A stretch of 64,000 nucleotides of DNA from Progne subis subis. Its lineage: Eukaryota > Chordata > Aves > Passeriformes > Hirundinidae. The translations under genes and the position numbers were made by a program. Shown here in pieces: positions 56,313-64,000 of the stretch (positions are counted from its first letter, which is position 1; every line of letters begins with the position of its first letter). The notes under the pieces are model-generated. The model saw only the letters and a program-made list of their open reading frames with translations. It ran no database searches and had not been told where the DNA came from. The stretch covers positions 8,035,001-8,099,000 of the forward strand of contig JAKJHU010000014.1 of NCBI GenBank assembly GCA_022316685.1, given 5' to 3'.

Positions 56313-59300
56313 TCATTGATTCCCCATCCCATATTTGTTTGTCTGGCTCCCTAATCAGGAGGAAACAAGTGATTAGCGCTGATGAGAGGCTAATCAAGAG
56401 ATTATCAGCGAGGACAACAAAATCAGCGCTGGGAGACAAAAGAAATCTCTCCTGGAAATGCGAACTCCGGCTGGGGCTGCAATCGGATTTTGGGCTCCGG
56501 CAGAGGGATAAATTTGGGTTGGGAGGGGCTCAGGTGGGCTCGGAAAAGCGGAGTCAGCTTTAATTCCATGAATTCATTTGCATTTTCCCGGTGACATCAC
56601 TCGGCAGCGGTGACGCAGCAAAATTAGGGATTTATTCACGGTTTTGGGAGAACTCTTCATTTCCTGGAGTGTGGTTTTATGTGAGAGTGGGATGGGAAGG
56701 ATGGAGCTGAAGCCTGGAGCAAAGGGAAGGTTTGGAATCCACCCGAGCCGGGATTCCCCCAGCGACAGGAAGAAACCCAGCGCCGGGAATTGCTCAGGGA
56801 CCACAGGTGCCGTGGAGCCATTCCCAAAGCAGGAATTGGTTGTGGAAAAGAAATAATCCCTCAAAAACCATCTCCAAAGCTCATTTGCTGTAGGATTTCC
56901 TGAAGGGACCCACAGCAGCGCCCCAAATTCCTTTCGCTCCGTGCCAGAGGGGCAGCTCTGATCCCAAGGACAAATCCAGCTGGGAAGAAGCAATTCCTGG
57001 CTTTGAAAATGAGAATTTTTTTGAGCACAAATAATTCCTTTGTGTAATTTTCTGCATTTCATGTCAGGGAATTGAAGGGCTGAGTGAAATTGATGAAGAC
57101 CAGAATCAAAAAGTTCCCCCCAGCTTTGATCTGAGGCCAGCCCTCAGCATTAAAACTGCAAATTGAGCCCAAAAGTTCTTAACTGGGATGGCACTTCTTA
57201 CTTTTTTTTTTTAATTTAATTTTTAAAATTAATTTTTAATTTTTTTAAATGCTTCAAATTTGCTTTTTAATTTTAAACTTTTTTTAAGCTCTATTTTATT
57301 TTCCACCACACAGACATTGGTTCACCCGTGCTCACAGGAACAAATCTATCCGTGGACACCTTGAGGGTGCTCCAGTCCCACACCTGGACACAGTTGGGTT
57401 GGGATAAATTAAAACCAAGGATTTCTGTCATCCCATTGCTCCCTGCTCAGGAGCAACAGCACCAGGATAAATTCCCTTCCCAGGAAACAGAGTAAAAAAA
57501 TCCAGTGGCAGCACAAACCATATTTGGCATGTTCCTGGATCCCAAAATACGAGGTGGCAGCAGCAGAGAATTTAATGAAGAATAAAGAACTTTTCAGAGC
57601 AGCATTGCTGAATGATTTTTTATCACTGGAGAGAGGGAAAAAAAATCCCAATTTTCTTTGCTGGTTTCCATTTCTCCAGCTCCTGTCAGCCAAAAGAGTG
57701 AGGGGCACAGAAACTTTTCCAATGAGATCTGGCAGATTGGTGGGAAAGCAAATTTGCTTGAGTTCCACACTTTTTACTTAATGCTATTCCTGGGAAGAGG
57801 ATTTGCAGCTTCCCAGTGTCAATCTTTTCTAGGAATTGTTAATAAAAGTCAGATGTCCTGGGGGCAGAGGGAAGGGTTGTTGTTTAATGCTTCAAATCTA
57901 GAATATTGTAATAATAATCCCTCATTAATTCCATCAGCTCACCAGCAGACGACTGAAGGGGAAAGGATTTAAAGGAGGATCCTGGCAAAGTGATTTAACA
58001 CCCAACCCATCCCAACGAAATCACAACCCTGGGAAGAAAATTCATCCGAAAATTAAAGGTAAATGCCAATGGAAATGTCTTAACCCTTCATATAAATCAT
58101 TTTTTGTTGTTTTGTTCGATTTTATCAACCTTGTGTTTTTTGTATTTAAAAAAAAAAAAAAAAAATTGATCCAGGTATACATATTTTGTAGGATATTTTA
58201 ACTTCCATCTCCTTTAAATTCTCTCATTGCTTAGAAGTGAAGCAGAGCTGAGTATCACAGGCATTCATTAATATTTCTGTTTTGGCTTTTGTTATTCATT
58301 AGGGACAAAAGCCACTGCAGGAAATTGTTGTGTCCCCACCTCTGGTTTTTAACTGTTCCTTTGGGATTCCTGCTGGTTTGGAAGGAGCAGGGAATGGAGG
58401 AATTGGGAAGGAATGCAGGAATCTGGATCCATGCAGGGCCTGATCAGGTTGTTACAAACTCATTTATTGAATAACTCTGTGATAAGAGATAAGAACATCA
58501 TGGCAAATAAATATCCTCCCACAAAGGTTAAACTTCAGGCTGCCTCATTTGGAGAAAATCATTGTTTTCCTAAAATAAGCAACCCATTAAAGTGGGAAAT
58601 AGCAGGAATAACTCCTGGAAGAGCCTCCATAGCTCTCCTGAGACTGATCGTTATTGGCAGCCAGGGGAGCATGGCCCCCTAATGGGACAATTTAAATGCA
58701 TAACAGCTCCAATAAACTCCTTAAGAGGTGTCCCCACATTCCTTATGTTGATGTGGCTGTCCCAGAAAATCCTGGATAACTCAGAGGCCTTTAAAGCAGG
58801 AGAAAATATTGTCCTGCCTGTCTCAGGCTGGGCCATAACCAGTCCTGCCCTTAAGTGTAGGATGGATTGTGTGGAAGGCAAAACTCAAATTCCCCTTTCC
58901 TTCCACAGGGCCCTGTTTCAAACAAACCTTAAAAATCCCAAAAACCATTTCTGTGACTGCATCGGCTCCTCCAAAATAAAGCAACAGCAACCTGCAGTGA
59001 TGGGGAAAATGCAACGTTTGGGACAGCGTCTATGAGAGGAAAAGGCATGGATTTCATATTTTGGGAGAAAATTCCTTGTGAGCTGCTCCTATTTGTCTGA
59101 TTTGATTGAATTGAATAATTTGAGTGTCTAGGTTCTCCTGAACACCAGGAGATTTCAATTTCAGATTGTCCAAAACCTGTTCAGTTTTTTCCTGATCCAG
59201 CTGTCCAAATTTCCCCGAGGGTGTAATTAATCTGTCAGGTTAATTAGGCTCTGTTTTTACGTATTTAATTTTTTTCTCCAGTTTTTGTGTTGGGGTAACA

Positions 59301-60169
59301 CTTATTTGAAATTTAACTTCAAGTATTTGATCACTCCCAGTTTTTCCCTGCTGGGATTTTGCTCCTCACAAATTTGGGCTCTCTGAAAGCCGTGGCTGAA
59401 GGGCCCAATTTTCTCCTGGAAAATTAAAAAGCAGGCTCTGGCTTTGCTCAAGAGCAAGACTGGAGGTAAATTAACTTTCACTTTGGGTTTTGATGGATGT
59501 TTAATGAACCCAGCATTGTTCAGCTGGAAATCTTGGAGCTATTTTTCATCCCAAACCTCTCCTGAGCAGCGCCTTTGACAGGTTATTAAGATTTTAGTGT
59601 CACTGTGGAAACATTTTTCCAGGCGTCTCGGCTGTGATCAGGAGAGGTTCACTGCTCCTTCTCCATCTGCCGACCTCCCAAACCAGCTAAATTTAAAAAT
59701 CCAGCTTTTCTGGGGGGGAAACATTTAATAAGCAACAATTTCCAGTCCTGGATTCTTCATCCTAATGACCAAGCAAGGCTTTCCCGTGGTTTAATTGAGG
59801 TGCTGAAGGGGAGGAAGTTGAGTTATTGCTCTGATAAATCCCCAAATTATGGAGGCAGGGAGAGACTCATTTAAGGAGTGATCCCACAGCATCCCTGTGC
59901 CAAGGGACCCAGGAATTGGGATAGCAGATGGATACTGGATATTTGTGTTTTGGACGTGTCCATCCAGGTTTTATGGAACAGGAAAACATCTGGATCAGGC
60001 AATTATGAGTTACTTCATATATGGAAATATCTATATTAGGATACAGCTACGTTTCCCATTTGCATCAAGGTGAATTCCCAAAACCTCAGGTAATTTCCGT
60101 GGTTTAAGTGAAATTCCACAGGAACTAAATTTCTCTGCAGCACTGATTTAACCAAGGAAATAAACAACA
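56313..60169. other. Intron DNA without recognised features
   Basis: Largely AT-rich unique DNA, including T/A runs at 57200-57300 and an A run at 58148-58165. The repeat-poor stretch 58440-59040 looks like ordinary unique sequence and could hold conserved non-coding DNA. No exon was recognised. Confidence 0.45.
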
Positions 60170-60318
60170 CATTGGGGGACATTCCCCATCCCTGGGGGTG
60201 TCCCAGGCCAGGCTGGACAGGGCTTGGAGCACGAGTGGAAGGTGTCCCTGCCCGCAGCAGGGGGTGGGACGGGATTTAAGGTCCCTTCCCACCCAAATCA
60301 TCCTGGGATTCTGAGAAA
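60170..60318 (+). mobile_element. CR1: CR1 LINE 3' fragment
   Basis: CATTCCCCATCCCTGGGGG, CCAGGCTGGACAGGGCTTGG, GAAGGTGTCCCTGCCC and TTTAAGGTCCCTTCCCACCC lead to a degraded tail. Confidence 0.88.
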
Positions 60319-61914
60319 ACACAGGAGGAGCAAAAAAATCCGACACATTGAGTGTTCAGTTTTAGACATCTAAGTTTCTGACATGGATCAATCCAGAAGG
60401 TGCAGCCCTGCAGCCAAAGCAGTGCTGGAATTACAAACACAGCTCATTCCCGCTGGTTCGGCCGCTCCACGACTGGAGAAGACACTAAAATGAGGAGAAC
60501 ACACCATGACCAATGTCCTGCTCAAGTGCCTGTTCAGCTCTAATTAAATGGGAAAACCCCAACCTCAGGTTATGCTAAAAATGACTTTTAATTCAACTTT
60601 TTAAAAAACTATTGACTTAATTAGAGTTTATACTTGCACATTTTTTTAAAAATCCCTCTTGAAAGCGCTCCAGTTAGAGACTAAACCCAGATTTACCTGA
60701 ATTAAACCTGCCCCAAGCTGATTTGTTCTGTCGTACTCTAAGCAAGATCCTTCTCCAGCCTCCCCTCTCTTTATGCTCCTGTTGCTGCAGTAAAACATTT
60801 ACTGAGGCTCATGTATCCCAAAAGGAATTCCATGAGTTTTTAGGACCTTTTCCACCATTGGCGTCAACCCTTCCAGCAGACAAAGTTCCACTGTGTGGCA
60901 AAGGCTGGAAACAAAGGACAGTGGTTCTGCAAAAAGCCAAATAAAGCCCTTCAGTGCTGCTGGAAAATGCATCCATTGACAGCCAGGAGCTCTGCAATTC
61001 CTTTTTCATGGAGAGAGGAGTCAGTGACAGCCACTCATTTCTTTGCCATGATTATCTCATGGTAGGCACAGCCTTTAATAAATGAAATAATTCTTTTTTG
61101 TGTGTGTGTGTGTCAAAGAGCAGGGTTTTAAAAAAAAGTGTGGAAAAGATAAATCCCCACAACAACGACAGCTGAAAGGACACTGACACGGAAGGTCTGA
61201 GTTTATGCTCTGAGGGAAATTAAGTGGGAACATTTGGAATTAAAATATCTCCTCGCTGGGGGGAAAAAAAGTGAATATTCTTAATTTTCTGGATCATTAA
61301 ACTCCTCCTGGAAAGTGAGTTATGGAACTCTGGGATATTTTTACAGCATCGAGGGTTTGAGGATTTCTGATGATGTGATGAGTCAGGCTCAGATTTGCAG
61401 GGAATCAGAGAGCATCTCCCAAGAGGGAGCAAGAATCCATAGGGAAAAGTCATGATCCAGGCACAAAGTTGTCCAATTCCCTTTCTTTTGGGATAAGGAG
61501 CAGCAAAGGATCTGTTGCATTAGTGGGGAATGAAGGACTTCCTGCAGATGGACTTAACAGAGAAGTGTATCAGGATTAAAGGCATGGAATGGGAATTGGG
61601 ACATGGAAAAGCCAGGCTGGGATTTGTAGGTGCTAATTCCAAGCTCCTCTGGGCCCCAGTGTTGTCCTAGAGGAGATTTAGGACTTTATAAAAGGTTTGG
61701 GGCTTTTTTTTCCCCAGAAATGGGAAGGGACAGTCAAAGGTCCAGCCCTGCCCTACAGCCACCCATGGAACTGCACCCCAAAAATTTAATTTAGAATTAT
61801 TTTGGAAGAAAATCCAGGAAATATTTGACCGTCAGGAAGAGAAACACCAAAATGGCCCCCAAGTGCCACTGGGAAGCCACGGCAGGATTCCCACACTTGG
61901 GAGAGACACCAAGG
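60319..61914. other. Intron DNA without recognised features
   Basis: AT-rich unique sequence with a short GT microsatellite (61099-61113). No gene was recognised. Confidence 0.45.
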
Positions 61915-62115
61915 CCATCATTTCATGGAACCACGGAGTCCTTAAGGTTGCAAAAGACTCCCAAGATCAACTCCAACCATCAACCCACATTCCCCATGAA
62001 ATAATGTTCTCAAGTGCCACATCTACACATTTTTGGACCACTTCCAGGGATGGTGAATCCATGAATCCAGCACTTGCCTGGGCAGCCTATTTTAATTTCT
62101 CTACAAGCCAAAAAA
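61915..62115 (-). mobile_element. CR1: CR1 LINE fragment, older subfamily
   Basis: TTTCATGGAACCACGGAGTCC, then AAGACTCCCAAGATCAACTC, AAGTGCCACATCTACACATTT, CCACTTCCAGGGATGGTG and CCTGGGCAGCCTATTT follow the older CR1 subfamily in reverse. Confidence 0.8.
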
Positions 62116-64000
62116 CACAGCTCTGGACTAAAAATACGGAATTCTCCACGGCACCTCCATATTTCCCTTTCCATTTCCTTCGAGGTAGGAAATCTGCTCC
62201 TGAAATTTGGCTTCAAGATTTCATATTTAAGTTTGCATCCCAATTTTGCAAAATTAAACACAAGAGACGAGATAAATCCCTGGCATTCTGGGAAGCACAG
62301 CAGGTTTTTACAGGAGAGGGGGAAACAGCACTGCAGTGTTCATAAATACCGTGAATTCAGCATGGGAAATATTATGACATCTTCATCTAATTTACATAAT
62401 TTGCATAAAAATAAAATTACAGGGGAATATTCAATTCCTGCATGCAAAACCTTCTCTTCCTTTCCCTTCCTGAGTGAGATTCTCCTTTTGCTTCTCAGTG
62501 GATTTTATCCAATATCTGGGATTTCTGGACACTGACATAATCAAATCTAACAATAATTCGATTTTCGTCCAAGCTCCTCGGAGCACCAAAGCGATTTTAT
62601 TATTCTGAAGATGGTTTGAAAGCATCTTTATTGAAGGCCCATAAATGTCTGTAAAGCTATCTCGGTGCCAACGGATCAAGAATACTCCTGAAATTCCTTG
62701 TTATGCCTTGTACCTGAAAAATCCATTTGGAACAGCTTCTCCTGTATTGAATTCCTGTCTGGAGCAGCTGATTTAAGCAGCTGATAGAGGATGGCAAGTG
62801 GCCCATTCATTGTGTTATCATTTTATACACTCTGTCCATAAAACCCTCAGGAGAGGGATGGACTGTCTGTCCATGAGAAATAATCCACTGGCTGAGGTTT
62901 ATTGGAACAGCGATGGAATTTTAAATACCTTGGAAAAGCCAAAGCGTGGCTGCTGACATGTTGGAGCAGCGTTTTCCAAGCTCCGCGTTCAGGCTCGGAA
63001 TGAGAGGAATTAATGCAATTAAAGCAGCGCCTTAATTAGGAACTGGAAACAAGGGTTTAGTTGGAAAAACAAGTGCTCCTAAATTTTCAAATAATGAAGG
63101 ACTGGTGTACACACGATGTGGGGAATGCGTTATCAGAACAGCAGGAAAAGGTCAAGTATCATAAACCACAGGAATATTCCACAGTTCACCTCTGGCTGTG
63201 GTGTTCCCAGGTGAGAACTGCTCAGCTCCCAACATTTTCCTGCCTGGGCCAATGGGAGGAAAAATATTTAATTCAATGTCATCAAAGAAGGGCAAAATAA
63301 GGTCAAAATTTCAGAAATCACCAGTGAAGGAATGTTTAAAGCACAGTCCAAGGGATAAGGACATAAGCAGGGTACAGAGGTGATCCTGGCACTGCTAAAC
63401 AAAATCCTACTGGAGAGAAGATCCTGGGAAATGGGAAACCCCTTCAAAATTCACTGTTTACATAGGACAGAGGAATTCTGGGGAATTTTGGAGTTCATAA
63501 AAGCTGACACTTTAAAGGAGAGGGAGAAAGAGCAGCAGAAGTTAAAAAAGGGGCAGCCAAATGATGCAGTCAGACAAATCATGGAAGTAATGAACAATCC
63601 AGAACAAACCCCAACTGCTGGACTTAGATCTCTTAAAGGCCTTTGCTAAAGGGTGGCTTTGCCAAAAAATATTCATATGAGAGACAGGATTGGGCGAAAA
63701 TCTGAAGACCTAAATAACTTCAAGCATGGGAATCTCCATGAAACAAGATTTAATCAGGTTTTGTTGAAGACCTGAATAACTCCCGTGTGGGAATGTCCAT
63801 CAAAACTGGATTTAGGGAGATGTTTGTTGAGGAGCAAAGCTGCCCAACCTTCTTCCCAAAAGCATCACTCATGGTTGGGCTCAGCTCCAGGATGGGCAGA
63901 GCAAGTGGGACATGAACCACCACCACCAGGGCACCTCCCTGCTGCTCACTTTGGGTTCTTCCTTAAAATTTAAACTGGCCTTTTTTTAACCCCAGTGTGA
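62116..64000. other. Intron DNA without recognised features
   Basis: Unique sequence. An 89-codon plus-strand frame (63380-63649) is charged but unrecognised. I looked here for the upstream SCHIP1/IQCJ exons and found none. Confidence 0.4.

Noticed and set aside
40229..64000. Search for upstream SCHIP1 or IQCJ exons on the minus strand
   Set aside because: No segment matching the IQCJ junction or the long SCHIP1 first exon was recognised. Short exons could be missed by eye, so absence is not proven.

Overview
The window is vertebrate, almost certainly avian, nuclear DNA. More than 20 fragments of the bird LINE CR1 are scattered through it in both orientations. There are also many simple repeats and minisatellites, CpG-rich islands, and one multi-exon gene with GT-AG introns. 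A passerine source is plausible but unproven.

The only protein gene I can support is SCHIP1 (schwannomin-interacting protein 1), which is also the 3' half of the IQCJ-SCHIP1 read-through gene. It lies on the minus strand. Reading from high to low coordinates: a large GC-rich exon (40228-39791); an alternative first exon encoding MVHQENCSYQ inside a CpG island (22317-22288); then exons 11859-11741, 8607-8490, 7933-7736, 7120-6997, 6696-6603 and the terminal exon 5700-5649. A 3' UTR of about 600 bp follows, with a poly(A) signal at 5077-5072. Every junction has GT/AG ends and the codon phases join without a break. From AQKN to the stop there are 234 codons. The short isoform is therefore 244 residues. 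A start at the internal ATG at 40210 would give 374 residues. The large exon opens in phase 0 with DSREDG, so longer isoforms need a 5' exon that I do not find here.

Region by region: 1-5049 is downstream intergenic DNA with CR1 scraps. 5050-11859 is the compact 3' block of SCHIP1, where minisatellites press against three exon borders. 11860-39790 is one large intron for the long isoform; it holds the CpG-island promoter of the short isoform near 22.3-22.9 kb. 39700-40440 is a CpG island over the large exon. 40229-64000 is upstream intron with CR1, a long GGGAA tract, a 0.7-kb minisatellite, a 178-bp-spaced inverted repeat and a tandem duplication.

No tRNA, rRNA, CRISPR, complete transposon or provirus was recognised. 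The most useful points for a second look are the two-promoter architecture with an overlapping upstream ORF on the short isoform, a possible third TATA-driven first exon at 15.3-15.5 kb, two large inverted repeats, a 26-bp perfect palindrome, and the exon-hugging minisatellites. I saw no evidence for a wholly new biological system.
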